From positions 1,984,001 through 2,048,000 of the forward strand of contig NZ_CP047961.1 in the NCBI RefSeq assembly GCF_014279775.1: DNA of 64,000 nucleotides, given 5' to 3'. The notes beneath the pieces were generated by a model that saw nothing but the letters and a program-made list of their open reading frames with translations, did not search any database and was not told the DNA's origin. Shown here in pieces: positions 45,286 to 55,028 of this stretch. Position 1 is the stretch's first letter. Each line of letters opens with the position of its first letter. Both the position numbers and the translations under genes were made by a program. This stretch comes from Synechococcus sp. PROS-9-1 (lineage in GTDB: Bacteria; Cyanobacteriota; Cyanobacteriia; PCC-6307; Cyanobiaceae).

Positions 45286-47631
45286 TTAACGAAGCCGCAA
45301 GCTGAGGGCATTCAGCACCACAGACACCGAGCTAAATGCCATGAGCAAGGCTGCCAAAGGCGGGGACAACAGGAGACCAAAGCCGGGCAAAAGCACACCA
45401 GCCGCAATCGGCAAGGCAATGAGGTTGTAACCAAAAGCCCAAATCAAGTTCTGACGAATTTTGGACATCGTTCGCCTCGCCAAGCAAAGCGCTTCAGGGA
45501 CCGCCTCAAGCCTGTCACCAAGCAACACAAGGTCGGCCGTGTCCTGAGCGATCTGAGTGCCTGTGCCCACGGCGATGCCGAGGTCAGCTGCCGCCAACGC
45601 AGGGGCATCGTTAATTCCGTCACCCACCATTGCCACAGCACCCTGCTCTCGCAAAAGCTCAAGCCGTTCAAGTTTTTGATGCGGCAACAGCTGCCAAGCC
45701 AAATCGGCGTCAGCGAAACCAAGCTCACGTCCCACCCGTTCAACGGTCTGGCGACGATCGCCACTCAACATGGCGACAGACTGACCCTGGTCTCGTAAGC
45801 GCTGGATAGCGAGCGATGCATCCGGACGAAGTCGATCGTCGACGGTCACGAGGCCAAGAGGAGTCTCGGCCAAAGCAACAGCCATTAACGACTGGCCACG
45901 CTGGACAGCAGCATCAAGCGTTTGTTGCTGTTGCTCCGTCCAGAACACACCTTGATCACGTAGCCATTCTGGAGAGCCAACGCGTACCAGGCCATCCACT
46001 CCCTGCAAACGACCCTCCATCCCTGCACCAGGAGTGGTTCGGCTGGATTCAACCCCTAGAAGAGGCAACTGCAGCCGTTGCACCTCCTGCAACAACGCAT
46101 GGGCGAGTGGATGCCGGCTCGTCTGCTCAAGGCTGGCCGCCAACTGAAGCGTTTGAGGGGGATCCTCGCTGGCCAACACCGAATCAACCAGGGGCCGCCC
46201 GAGCGTGAGCGTGCCTGTTTTATCGAACACCATGCGCTGCACGGAGGCTGCCAACTCGATCACATCTCCGCCTCGAAACAACCAGCCCTGCTTTGCTGCC
46301 AAGCCTGATGAGACGGTGATCACGGTGGGAGTAGCCAATCCAAGAGCACAGGGGCAAGCCACCACAAGCACCGCAATGGAGAGTTGGAGAGCGAGACCAA
46401 GTGGCGTCTCAGCTCCCGCACCAAGAGAGCCATGCAGACCATGCGCATGGCCGTGATCCATCAACGCGACAGGAACATCCAGGACCTGAGGCCAAAGTCG
46501 ACAACCGACCTGCCACCAAAACAGGAAGGTGAGAATGGCAAAACTCACCACCGCGTAACAAAACTGGCCGGCCACGCGATCGGCAAGACCCTGAATCGGT
46601 GCCTTCCTTGCCTGAGCTTGCTCCACCAGATCAATAATCCGAGCCAAGGCGGTTTCGCGACCAATCCGCTGCACCTCAATGATCAAGGTTGCCTCCAAAT
46701 TGAGGCTGCCTGAACTGAGCTCAGCGCCTGGAGAGGCATCCAAAGGCAAGGGTTCCCCAGTGAGGCTGGAGAGATCCACAGCCGAATGCCCTTCACGCAC
46801 GATTCCATCCACTGGGACGCGGTCGCCGGCCAAAAGCTGCACATGCTCTCCTGGGCGCAGCGCCGAAACAGACACCTCACGGATCGTGCCATCGTCCATC
46901 AACAGCCGAGCACCATCTGGCTGGAGAGCCGCTAAGTCCTGCAGTGCACGGCCCGTGCGACGGCGCGCCCGCTCTTCCAGAAAGCGTCCTAGCAGCACAA
47001 AACCCAAGAGCATCACTGGCTCGTTGAAGAAGCAGGGCCAACCCACCTGAGGCCAAGCCAAAGCGACCAAGCTGGCCAGGTAGGCACTGCCCACCCCAAG
47101 GCTCACCAAGGTGTCCATCGTTGGCACCCCCATGCGGGCGGATCGCCATCCGGCGATCAGGATGGGTCGGCCGGGCCCCACCAAAGCCACAGTGGCCAAG
47201 CCTGCGTGGAAAGGAAGCGAGCCAAGAGGTGGAACGTTGACGGTTCCGGCTTCAGCCAGGTGACCCACCACGGACAACACGAGCAAGACAAGAGCAACGA
47301 TTAACTGACGCCACTGCTGCCACCACCCCCAACTGCGATCAGCCTCCAGCGATGAACCGAACGCATTCGTCTCTCGAAGATGGGCACTGAAACCTCGCGC
47401 CGTTAACGCCTCAACGACACCATCAAGATCAGCATCGGCATCGTCTTCAAAACGAAGCCAAGCGCTGCGAGTGACCAGATTCACGCTGGCTTCACACACC
47501 CCGGGTTGATCCAGGAGCGTGCGCTCGACAGAACGCACGCAACCACCGCACTTCATGCCGTCCACGTCTAGAAGCATCGTGGGAGAGGACTTTGTGGCGT
47601 TAGCGGAATTTGTCACAACGGCAGAACGCAT
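45286..47631 (-). CDS. Copper-type heavy metal P1B-ATPase
   Basis: A 781-residue membrane pump. It has an N-terminal heavy-metal-associated domain (DVDGMKCGGCVRSVE, so GMxCxxC), six helices before and two after the catalytic core, the intramembrane metal site CPCALGLATP (about residue 402), the phosphorylation motif DKTGTLT, the HP motif in QTSRHPLAHAL and the hinge GDGINDAPAL. CPC points to Cu(I). In cyanobacteria the two such pumps are CtaA (plasma membrane) and PacS (thylakoid), which carry copper to plastocyanin; I cannot say which this is. ATG at 47631; a TTG is one codon upstream. Confidence 0.93.
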   Translation of the reverse strand: MRSAVVTNSANATKSSPTMLLDVDGMKCGGCVRSVERTLLDQPGVCEASVNLVTRSAWLRFEDDADADLDGVVEALTARGFSAHLRETNAFGSSLEADRSWGWWQQWRQLIVALVLLVLSVVGHLAEAGTVNVPPLGSLPFHAGLATVALVGPGRPILIAGWRSARMGVPTMDTLVSLGVGSAYLASLVALAWPQVGWPCFFNEPVMLLGFVLLGRFLEERARRRTGRALQDLAALQPDGARLLMDDGTIREVSVSALRPGEHVQLLAGDRVPVDGIVREGHSAVDLSSLTGEPLPLDASPGAELSSGSLNLEATLIIEVQRIGRETALARIIDLVEQAQARKAPIQGLADRVAGQFCYAVVSFAILTFLFWWQVGCRLWPQVLDVPVALMDHGHAHGLHGSLGAGAETPLGLALQLSIAVLVVACPCALGLATPTVITVSSGLAAKQGWLFRGGDVIELAASVQRMVFDKTGTLTLGRPLVDSVLASEDPPQTLQLAASLEQTSRHPLAHALLQEVQRLQLPLLGVESSRTTPGAGMEGRLQGVDGLVRVGSPEWLRDQGVFWTEQQQQTLDAAVQRGQSLMAVALAETPLGLVTVDDRLRPDASLAIQRLRDQGQSVAMLSGDRRQTVERVGRELGFADADLAWQLLPHQKLERLELLREQGAVAMVGDGINDAPALAAADLGIAVGTGTQIAQDTADLVLLGDRLEAVPEALCLARRTMSKIRQNLIWAFGYNLIALPIAAGVLLPGFGLLLSPPLAALLMAFSSVSVVLNALSLRLR

Positions 47632-47695
47632 CAAGGAACGCTAGGCAGGGCTGCTGATTCCAGTCAGGATGGAGTCACACCTTTTTTGGCTTCCT

Positions 47696-48217
47696 GTGCC
47701 GCGCAGCAACCGAAACGACAATTTCATCGACAAAAGCTTCACGGTCATGGCCGATCTCATCGTGAAGCTACTGCCGATTAATGCCCGTGCCAAAGAAGCT
47801 TATGTGTATTACCGCGACGGGCTCTCAGCCCAGAACGACGGTGATTACGCCGAAGCCTTGGAAAACTACGAGGAAAGCCTGAAGCTTGAGGAGAACGCGA
47901 TCGATAGGGGCGAGACCCTCAAAAACATCGCCATCATCTATATGAGCAATGGTGAGGAAGAGCGAGCGCTGGAGACCTACCAAAAGGCCTTGGATGAGAA
48001 CCCCAAGCAACCGTCATGCCTGAAAAACATGGGCCTGATTTATGAAAAACGCGGTCGCACTGCGGAAGAAGACGGTCGACGTGATGATGCGGATGGCTGG
48101 TTTGACCTAGCAGCAGATGTTTGGACCCAAGCCGTCAGGCTGAATCCAGGTGGCTATCTCGATATTGAGAACTGGCTGAAATCAACTGGCCGCAGCAACG
48201 TGGATGTGTACTTCTGA
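47696..48217 (+). CDS. ycf3: Photosystem I assembly protein Ycf3
   Basis: A 173-residue TPR protein needed to assemble photosystem I on the thylakoid membrane. The start is GTG at 47696, giving [20 protein letters not shown], the family N-terminus; the nine codons upstream are open but not part of Ycf3. Three TPR units follow: [40 protein letters not shown] and [20 protein letters not shown]. The length is the normal one. The gene is divergent from the P-ATPase operon (64 bases) and ends three bases before the end of radA. Confidence 0.96.
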   Translation: MPRSNRNDNFIDKSFTVMADLIVKLLPINARAKEAYVYYRDGLSAQNDGDYAEALENYEESLKLEENAIDRGETLKNIAIIYMSNGEEERALETYQKALDENPKQPSCLKNMGLIYEKRGRTAEEDGRRDDADGWFDLAADVWTQAVRLNPGGYLDIENWLKSTGRSNVDVYF

Positions 48218-48220
48218 CGG

Positions 48221-49618
48221 TCATGCTTGGTCATCGGCAGGGTTCACACCCAAAGCAAGGACCAGAGCTTCCGTGATCGATCCAGCTTCGTGCAGCTCCA
48301 GGTCCAAGCTGGCCTCCCCCGTTCCGAGACCGCAGCCTTTGGGAACCACCGCTCGTCTGAATCCAAGACGAACGGCCTCTTGCAAGCGCAACTCCAACTG
48401 ACCAACAGGCCTGAGCTGCCCACCAAGGCCAAGTTCACCTAGCAGAACGGTGCCTGCCGGCAAGATGAGATCGCGATAACTCGCCACAACAGCAGCAGCC
48501 ACGCCCAAATCAGCCGCAGGCTCCTCCACATCGAGACCACCAGCCACCGCGAGGTAGCAGTCAAAACGTGACAGGGGCAGGCCCATGTGCTTTTCCAGCA
48601 CCGCCAAGATCTGATGCAAACGATTCACAGCAATCCCTGTGGCCGTCCGTCTTGGACTGGCATAGCTCGTAGTACTCACCAAGGCCTGAAGATCCACAAC
48701 AAGAGGCCTGGTGCCCTCACAGGACACGATCGTGGCAACTCCGCTGGCCTCATCTCCACTCAGGAACAGCTCGCTCGGGTTGTTGACCTCCACAAGACCT
48801 TGGCCCTGCATTTCGAAGACGCCCAGTTCATGGGTAGCGCCAAAGCGATTTTTAACGGCACGCAGGAGTCGATGACTGGCAAAACGATCCCCCTCAAAGG
48901 TGAGCACGGCATCTACCAAATGCTCGAGAACCTTTGGTCCTGCCAACATTCCCTCCTTGGTTACATGGCCGACAAGCAGCAAAGCCGTGTTCTGACGCTT
49001 AGCCAATCGCTGCAAAGACGCTGCACATTCCCGCACTTGAGCCACTGATCCCGGCGCACTCGACAGGTTGGCGTCATGAAGGGCCTGAATGCTGTCGATG
49101 ATCGCCACATCGGGCCGCAGAGCCTCGAGTTCTTCCAACACCAACTCCAAATCTGTTTCGGCAAGCAGTTGGAGCCCCTCGCTCTCTCCACCCAAACGCA
49201 ACCAGCGCAACTTCACTTGCTGGGCTGATTCCTCAGCACTGACATACAAAACGGAAAGCCGGTTCGCCATAACCGATGCGCTTTGCAGCAGCAGCGTGCT
49301 TTTGCCAATTCCTGGGTCACCCCCGACCAGCACAAGCGAACCGGGTACAACTCCACCGCCCAAGACTCGATCCAATTCTGGGTAGCCGCTCTCAAGACGC
49401 TGAATCGGCCGATCACCCAGATCGGCCATGGCGGTGGAACGTCGCGCCACTGGAGACGCTGCTGACTCGGCAGGAGCGCGTCTGCGCCGGCCGTCGTGTT
49501 TCGGAGCGGTTTGCTCGACAAGAGAATTCCAGCTCCCGCAACTGCTGCAACGGCCAAAAAACTGCCGAGTCTGAGCACCACAGCTCTGGCAAACAAAAAT
49601 TGAAGCGGGTCGGGACAC
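48221..49618 (-). CDS. radA: DNA repair protein RadA (Sms)
   Basis: A 465-residue RecA-like branch-migration helicase used in recombination repair. N-terminal zinc finger CQSCGAQTRQFFGRCSSCGS (four cysteines, residues about 10-28), Walker A GDPGIGKSTLL (about residue 100), the RadA-specific KNRFGATHELGVFEM motif and a C-terminal Lon-like domain containing LDVEEPAADLGVAAAVVASY. The start is GTG. It diverges from rpaB, which begins about 80 bases away. Confidence 0.96.
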   Translation of the reverse strand: MSRPASIFVCQSCGAQTRQFFGRCSSCGSWNSLVEQTAPKHDGRRRRAPAESAASPVARRSTAMADLGDRPIQRLESGYPELDRVLGGGVVPGSLVLVGGDPGIGKSTLLLQSASVMANRLSVLYVSAEESAQQVKLRWLRLGGESEGLQLLAETDLELVLEELEALRPDVAIIDSIQALHDANLSSAPGSVAQVRECAASLQRLAKRQNTALLLVGHVTKEGMLAGPKVLEHLVDAVLTFEGDRFASHRLLRAVKNRFGATHELGVFEMQGQGLVEVNNPSELFLSGDEASGVATIVSCEGTRPLVVDLQALVSTTSYASPRRTATGIAVNRLHQILAVLEKHMGLPLSRFDCYLAVAGGLDVEEPAADLGVAAAVVASYRDLILPAGTVLLGELGLGGQLRPVGQLELRLQEAVRLGFRRAVVPKGCGLGTGEASLDLELHEAGSITEALVLALGVNPADDQA

Positions 49619-49697
49619 GTCGAACTATGAAGAAAGTTGGCTATTGGTGAATAAACGGGGCCTCCGTCCATTTACCTATAGCCAATACCAGTACGAA

Positions 49698-50456
49698 ATG
49701 AGTTCGGATATGACGGCCACAGCCGCCAGCAAAGAAACCATTCTCGTTGTGGACGACGAGGCCAGTATTCGACGCATTCTGGAAACTCGTCTGTCGATGA
49801 TTGGCTACAACGTTGTAACGGCCTGCGACGGCACTGAAGCTCTCGAAAGCTTTGAACAGTGCAATCCCGATCTGGTGGTCTTGGACGTGATGATGCCCAA
49901 GCTTGACGGCTACGGCGTCTGCCAAGAATTGCGCAAGGAGTCGGATGTTCCGATCGTGATGCTCACCGCTTTGGGTGACGTTGCAGACCGGATTACCGGC
50001 CTTGAGCTCGGTGCTGACGACTACGTCGTCAAACCGTTTAGTCCCAAAGAGCTTGAAGCAAGAATCCGCTGCGTTCTTCGCCGAGTTGAAAAAGAACAGG
50101 TCGCTGGAATCCCCAATTCTGGGATTATTCAAGTAGCAGATCTACGCATCGACACCAATAAGCGCCAGGTGTTTCGTGCGGATGAACGGATTCGTCTCAC
50201 CGGAATGGAGTTCAGCCTCCTGGAACTGCTGGTGGGTCGCTCCGGTGAACCGTTCAGCCGCGGTGAAATCTTGAAGGATGTCTGGGGGTATACGCCTGAA
50301 CGCCACGTGGATACCAGGGTCGTGGATGTTCATATCTCGCGGCTTCGCTCCAAACTCGAAGACGATCCGGCCAATCCCGAGCTGATCCTCACGGCTAGGG
50401 GAACCGGTTACTTGTTCCAGCGCATCATCGATTCCGTTGCACCCGAAGGATCCTGA
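49698..50456 (+). CDS. rpaB: Response regulator RpaB
   Basis: OmpR-type regulator of high-light and redox-responsive genes (Ycf27), about 252 residues. Receiver domain starts TILVVDDEASIRRILETRL, acceptor aspartate in DLVVLDVMMPKLDGYG, K in DDYVVKPFSPKELE; the winged helix shows RIRLTGMEFSLLELLVGRSG and DTRVVDVHISRLRSKLEDDP. The ATG at 49698 (MSSDMTATAAS) is preferred; the ATG four codons on matches other RpaB starts too, and the frame is open back to 49644. It binds HLR1 sites at photosynthesis genes elsewhere. The coding end overlaps the plsX frame by 20 bases. Confidence 0.95.
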   Translation: MSSDMTATAASKETILVVDDEASIRRILETRLSMIGYNVVTACDGTEALESFEQCNPDLVVLDVMMPKLDGYGVCQELRKESDVPIVMLTALGDVADRITGLELGADDYVVKPFSPKELEARIRCVLRRVEKEQVAGIPNSGIIQVADLRIDTNKRQVFRADERIRLTGMEFSLLELLVGRSGEPFSRGEILKDVWGYTPERHVDTRVVDVHISRLRSKLEDDPANPELILTARGTGYLFQRIIDSVAPEGS

Positions 50457-51777
50457 ATTCAGCCCGGCCGACGAAGCCCGGAGCAAACCACGCCGATCAA
50501 AGGCGGTAAGGAGACTTGTGATTTGGTATCGGCGCAATAGCGCCGTAACCAGTCTCGTCGACACCGCTACCACCTCTGCCAGCGCTGCGAGCAACGTGGC
50601 TGAATCGGTCGGATCGATGGCAGGAAGCGTCGTCACCAACGCCGGAAGCATGGCTGGACAGATGCTCCAACCCATGATGGACCCTCTGCGCCGCTTGCAA
50701 AGCACAGAGGTGGGTGATGACGGACTGATCAAGGACAGTGATCGCCTTTGGGTAGCAGTGGATGGAATGGGTGGAGACCATTCCCCTGGGGAGATCCTGG
50801 AGGGCTCTCTTCAAGCCATCGATCGGCTGCCCTTGAGAATCCGCTTTATCGGTGAGACCAACCGGGTCATGGAGGCCGCTGAGACCTCTGGACTCACAGG
50901 ACCGCTCAACAACGCGATCAACGCAGGGCATCTGGAGCTGATCCCCAGCGGACCTTCAGTGGAGATGCACGAGGAAGCCACAGTTGTGCGCAGGAAGCGC
51001 GATGCCAGCGTGAATGTGGCCATGGATCTGGTGAAACGCGGAGACGCCTTGGCGATTTACTCCGCGGGAAATTCTGGTGCCGTGATGGCTTCGGCCATCT
51101 TTCGCCTCGGTCGCCTAGCAGGGATCGATCGACCCGCCATTGGAGCCCTGTTCCCCACCAAAGACCCCGGCCAGCCCGTGCTGGTGCTGGATGTGGGAGC
51201 AAATATGGACTGCAAACCTGCCTACATGCATCAATTTGCTTTGCTCGGCAACATCTATTGCCGCGACGTTCTCCAAGTTGATCGCCCTCGAATTGGCTTA
51301 CTCAACATTGGAGAAGAGGAATGCAAGGGCAATGAACTAGCTCTACGCACCCACGAATTACTGCGCGAGGAAACCCGTCTTCATTTCGCAGGAAATTGCG
51401 AAGGAAGAGATGTTCTCTCCGGTGAATTTGATGTGGTGGTTTGCGATGGTTTTACGGGCAATGTGCTGCTCAAATTCCTTGAATCCGTCGGCAGTGTTTT
51501 GCTCGGTGTGCTCAGGGCTGAATTGCCGAGGGGCCGCCGCGGAAAAGTTGGCTCAGCCTTCCTACGCAGCAATCTCAAACGCATCAAGAAACGGCTCGAC
51601 CACGCTGAACACGGCGGCGCACTTCTCCTTGGCGTGAATGGCATTTGCGTGATCGGCCATGGAAGCAGCAAAGCCCTCTCCGTGGTGAGCGCTCTGCGCT
51701 TGGCTCACTCCGCTGCAAGTCATGGTGTGATGGACGATCTCGCCGAACTCAGCAAGCCAACAACGCTCAAAAGCTGA
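50437..51777 (+). CDS. plsX: Phosphate acyltransferase PlsX
   Basis: Enzyme that converts acyl-ACP to acyl-phosphate for phospholipid synthesis. The catalytic domain begins at about residue 106 (WVAVDGMGGDHSPGEIL) and includes VLDVGANMDCKP, NIGEEECKGNEL and DVVVCDGFTGNVLLKFLES. Before it lies a 105-residue extension rich in Ala, Ser and Met (SMAGSVVTNAGSMAGQML...), absent from standard PlsX. The frame starts with TTG at 50437, overlapping rpaB; GTG at 50518 is a possible start. The gene opens a run of lipid genes: plsX, fabH, fabD, plsC. Confidence 0.92.
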   Translation: MHPKDPEFSPADEARSKPRRSKAVRRLVIWYRRNSAVTSLVDTATTSASAASNVAESVGSMAGSVVTNAGSMAGQMLQPMMDPLRRLQSTEVGDDGLIKDSDRLWVAVDGMGGDHSPGEILEGSLQAIDRLPLRIRFIGETNRVMEAAETSGLTGPLNNAINAGHLELIPSGPSVEMHEEATVVRRKRDASVNVAMDLVKRGDALAIYSAGNSGAVMASAIFRLGRLAGIDRPAIGALFPTKDPGQPVLVLDVGANMDCKPAYMHQFALLGNIYCRDVLQVDRPRIGLLNIGEEECKGNELALRTHELLREETRLHFAGNCEGRDVLSGEFDVVVCDGFTGNVLLKFLESVGSVLLGVLRAELPRGRRGKVGSAFLRSNLKRIKKRLDHAEHGGALLLGVNGICVIGHGSSKALSVVSALRLAHSAASHGVMDDLAELSKPTTLKS

Positions 51778-51798
51778 AGCAACTTGTCTGGACTGTGA

Positions 51799-52848
51799 TT
51801 GACTGACGCCACTCACAGCGCTTCCACATTGGCTGGCTCTCCCCCACCCTTCCGTGGCATGGCTCTGGTCGCAAGTGGCAGCGCCCAGGCGAACCAAACC
51901 ATCAGCAATGCTGCCCTCAGCGAGCGGGTGCAGACCAGCGACGAATGGATTCGCACCCGTACAGGAATTCAGTCTCGGCGCGTCAGCACCCCGGAGGAAT
52001 CGCTGAACGATCTGGCTGTCCGTGCTGGCCAAAAAGCCCTGGAGATGGCCCAGTGGGAGCCTGACAGCCTCGACCTGGTGTTGCTTGCCACCTCCACCCC
52101 TGACGACCTATTTGGATCTGCACCAAGGGTTCAGGCCGGATTGAAAGCGCAGAATGCCGTGGCCTTTGACCTCACGGCGGCCTGTAGCGGCTTCCTTTTC
52201 GCCCTCGTTACAGCCGCTCAGTATCTACGTACAGGCGCCATGCAACGGGTGCTGGTGATCGGTGCCGACCAGTTGAGCCGCTTTGTCGACTGGGACGACA
52301 GAAGCACCTGTGTGCTCTTCGGTGACGGGGCTGGCGCCGTTGCCCTCGAAGCCACCTCTGCAGAGGCCGACGGCTTACTGGGTTTCCGCTTGCGCAGCGA
52401 CGGCAGCCGCGGCCATTCCCTGACCTTGCCGCAGATCCCCACCAGTCTTCCTCTGGTCAACACCACCCGCCATCAATGCGGCGGCTATCTGCCGATTCAG
52501 ATGAATGGACAAGAGGTGTACAAATTTGCCGTGCGCGAAGTGCCAGCCATCCTCAAAGAGCTTCTGGAGCAAACAGCCACAACTCCAGACCAACTGGACT
52601 GGCTTCTGCTTCATCAGGCGAACCAGCGCATTTTGGATGCAGTGGCGGATCGATTTTCAATCCCTCACTCCAAGGTCTTGAGCAACTTGGCGCACTACGG
52701 CAACACCTCTGCCTCCACGATCCCGCTCATGCTTGACGAAGCCGTGCGCGACGGCCGCGTTAGACCTGGTCACCTTTTAGCGAGTAGTGGCTTTGGAGCT
52801 GGCCTCAGTTGGGGAGCCGCATTGTTGCGTTGGCAAGGTCCCGCCTAG
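51799..52848 (+). CDS. fabH: 3-oxoacyl-ACP synthase III (FabH)
   Basis: Condenses acetyl-CoA with malonyl-ACP to start fatty acid chains. The catalytic Cys is in FDLTAACSGFLFALV (about residue 124), His in LLHQANQRI and Asn in YGNTSAST, all in the normal order. The frame starts with TTG at 51799; an ATG at 51859 (MALVASGSAQAN) sits exactly at the usual FabH start and may be the real one. The gene follows plsX by 21 bases and precedes fabD by 27 bases, in one operon. Confidence 0.95.
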   Translation: MTDATHSASTLAGSPPPFRGMALVASGSAQANQTISNAALSERVQTSDEWIRTRTGIQSRRVSTPEESLNDLAVRAGQKALEMAQWEPDSLDLVLLATSTPDDLFGSAPRVQAGLKAQNAVAFDLTAACSGFLFALVTAAQYLRTGAMQRVLVIGADQLSRFVDWDDRSTCVLFGDGAGAVALEATSAEADGLLGFRLRSDGSRGHSLTLPQIPTSLPLVNTTRHQCGGYLPIQMNGQEVYKFAVREVPAILKELLEQTATTPDQLDWLLLHQANQRILDAVADRFSIPHSKVLSNLAHYGNTSASTIPLMLDEAVRDGRVRPGHLLASSGFGAGLSWGAALLRWQGPA

Positions 52849-52875
52849 GCTCCCAGCCATCTTTACCTGCTAACG

Positions 52876-53772
52876 ATGACGATTGCCTGGGTGTTCCCCG
52901 GACAGGGGTCTCAGAAGTCGGGCATGGCTGCGCCCGTGCTGACCCTTCCCGGAGCGGAAGAACGATTTGCACTTGCTTCCCGCCTACTTGGCAGAGATTT
53001 ACTAGCGATCTGCCAAGGAGAGGCCGATGCGCAAACCGATCCCTCCGATCTCAACGACACCCGCAACACCCAGCCAGCGCTATTCGTCGTTGAAAGCCTG
53101 ATTGTGGATGAACTGCGCAGGCAGGAGCGCGAGCCAGCGTTTGTCGCTGGCCACAGCCTCGGAGAACTCGTGGCGCTTTACGCCGCTGGTGTCTTTGATG
53201 TGACCACAGGCCTTGAGTTGATGCAGCGGCGGTCAGAACTCATGGCAGCCGCTGGAGGCGGAGCGATGACTGCCGTGATCGGCTTTGACCGCGATCAGCT
53301 TGAAAGCCTTGTCAACAGCACGGATGGCGTGGTGATCGCCAATGACAACAGCGCTGCTCAGGTCGTGATCTCAGGAAACCCGGAGGATGTAAAAAGTGTG
53401 AGTGAGCAACTCACCTGCAAGCGCGCGATTCCCCTGGCTGTTTCTGGAGCTTTCCACTCGCCCTTGATGGCAGAAGCGGCTGCAGCCTTCAAGGTCCACC
53501 TGGAGGGCCTGGCTTTTGAAGATGCTCGCTTCCCTGTGTTGAGCAACACCGATCCAACCCCCTGTACCGACGCTTCTCAACTAAAGCAACGCTTGTCTCA
53601 GCAGATGACCACGGGCGTTCGCTGGAGAGAAACCATGGAGACACTGACATCAGCGGGGGTCGACACTTTGATCGAAGTGGGGCCAGGGAATGTGCTCAGT
53701 GGCCTTGCCAAAAGGGCGATGAGTGGTGTCACGACCGCCCAGCTCTCGAGCTCCGCTGATTTAGGTCTCTAA
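52876..53772 (+). CDS. fabD: Malonyl-CoA:ACP transacylase
   Basis: Transfers malonyl groups to acyl carrier protein for fatty acid synthesis. N-terminal WVFPGQGSQKSGM, active serine in VAGHSLGELVALYAAGV, and VSGAFHSPLMAEAA carrying the conserved His; all are seen in usual positions of the 298-residue protein. ATG start at 52876. The spacing to fabH and the 6-base gap to plsC show a lipid operon. Confidence 0.97.
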   Translation: MTIAWVFPGQGSQKSGMAAPVLTLPGAEERFALASRLLGRDLLAICQGEADAQTDPSDLNDTRNTQPALFVVESLIVDELRRQEREPAFVAGHSLGELVALYAAGVFDVTTGLELMQRRSELMAAAGGGAMTAVIGFDRDQLESLVNSTDGVVIANDNSAAQVVISGNPEDVKSVSEQLTCKRAIPLAVSGAFHSPLMAEAAAAFKVHLEGLAFEDARFPVLSNTDPTPCTDASQLKQRLSQQMTTGVRWRETMETLTSAGVDTLIEVGPGNVLSGLAKRAMSGVTTAQLSSSADLGL

Positions 53773-53778
53773 GAAGCC

Positions 53779-54462
53779 ATGCCCCCTCTTGTGCCCAGCC
53801 CGAGCGACGGCTCTGCTGTTGTGACATCAGTCACGCCAAAACCGAGCCTGATGTACCAGCTCGTGAGCTACTTGCTGGTGTTTCCTGTCTTTCGAGGACT
53901 CTTGAAAGGGCGCACGAGCGGCAACGCCTTGGTGCCTCTTCAAGGGCCATTGGTCGTGGTCGCTAATCACGGTTCCCATCTCGACCCGCCTTTGCTTGGC
54001 CACGCCCTGGGTCGTCCTGTGGCGTTCATGGCCAAAGCCGAACTGTTCCAGATTCCAATCTTGGGGAGCATTATTCGCGCCTGCGGTGCTTATCCGGTGA
54101 AACGGGGAGCAAGTGATCGAGAAGCGATTCGTACAGCCACAGCTCGACTTGAAGAAGGCTGGGCGATCGGTGTCTTTCTTGATGGCACCCGTCAACCGGA
54201 CGGCCGCGTGAATCAACCAAGACCAGGCTCAGCCTTGCTTGCTGCGCGCAGTGGAGCCCCCCTTCTCCCTGTGGCAATCATCAACAGCCATCGCGCCCTA
54301 GGCGGGGGGAGAAGCTGGCCAAGACTCGTTCCCGTGGCACTTCGCATCGGAGAGCCAATCCCTGCGCCGACCAGTCGGAGAAAGCCTGAACTAGAGGCCA
54401 CCACCCAGGAGCTTCAGCGGCGAATCAATGCCTTGATCGATCAAGGCGTGGGAAATCCTTGA
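53779..54462 (+). CDS. plsC: 1-acyl-glycerol-3-phosphate acyltransferase
   Basis: Membrane-associated acyltransferase that makes phosphatidic acid. The catalytic NHGSHLDPP block (H-x4-D) is near residue 60, followed by FMAKAELFQIPILGSIIRAC and FLDGTRQPDGRVN, the second motif (EGTR-like, with D for E). The protein is 227 residues long; ATG at 53779. It follows fabD by six bases. Its end overlaps the DUF218 gene on the other strand by 22 bases. Confidence 0.93.
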   Translation: MPPLVPSPSDGSAVVTSVTPKPSLMYQLVSYLLVFPVFRGLLKGRTSGNALVPLQGPLVVVANHGSHLDPPLLGHALGRPVAFMAKAELFQIPILGSIIRACGAYPVKRGASDREAIRTATARLEEGWAIGVFLDGTRQPDGRVNQPRPGSALLAARSGAPLLPVAIINSHRALGGGRSWPRLVPVALRIGEPIPAPTSRRKPELEATTQELQRRINALIDQGVGNP

Positions 54463-55028
54463 GGCCAATTCCTTAGCGCCCAGGGCTTGAGGTCTCGACC
54501 TGTGATGACCCAGGTCAGCGCCCTCATCCCATCACCCAAGCGCTTTCCCAACGTCTCCTTTCGACAGGAGGGCTGACACGCAACTGGCACCCCGGTGAGG
54601 CGAATCCCTCGGCTTCCCGCCACCAGCCGTCCCACGGTCATGGCACGGGGCAGATGATCTTCGCTCGTAACCAGATAAACGTGCTTCACACCCTCGCGTT
54701 TCAAGTCATCCACCAAGGATGTGAAATTGGTGAAGGTGTCTTTGGCTCTGTAATCGAGCACAACCCGGCGTTGGTCTATCCCCGCATCCCGTAAGAGCCA
54801 TTGCGCGTACTCCGGATTGCTGCCGCCACTAACCACCAAAGGGAGCTCCAACTGCTGCGCCAAGCGCAGTCCCACCCGTTCGCGATCGAGATCTCCACCC
54901 AGCACAAGAATCCGTTGCGGAGGCTCAACCGTCGTGAGGGCCTGACGGAAGGGCTTTAAGGGCCCTGTCGTGCTCGCCCAGGCCAGAGCAGCAAGGATCA
55001 CGAGCGAGGAGCGCCAACCTGGGGCCAT
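54441..55028 (-). CDS. DUF218/YdcF-like membrane protein
   Basis: A 195-residue protein starting with a hydrophobic anchor (MAPGWRSSLVILAALAWAST) followed by the DUF218 domain: ILVLGGDLDRERVGLRLAQQ, VVSGGSNPEY and AKDTFTNFTSLVDD, then VTSEDHLPRAM. YdcF/SanA relatives are tied to envelope polysaccharide handling; the reaction is unknown. ATG at 55028 overlaps the tsaB stop codon (TAATG), and the frame upstream of it is not used. It is the last gene of the ycf34-tsaB-DUF218 group. Confidence 0.85.
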   Translation of the reverse strand: MAPGWRSSLVILAALAWASTTGPLKPFRQALTTVEPPQRILVLGGDLDRERVGLRLAQQLELPLVVSGGSNPEYAQWLLRDAGIDQRRVVLDYRAKDTFTNFTSLVDDLKREGVKHVYLVTSEDHLPRAMTVGRLVAGSRGIRLTGVPVACQPSCRKETLGKRLGDGMRALTWVITGRDLKPWALRNWPQGFPTP

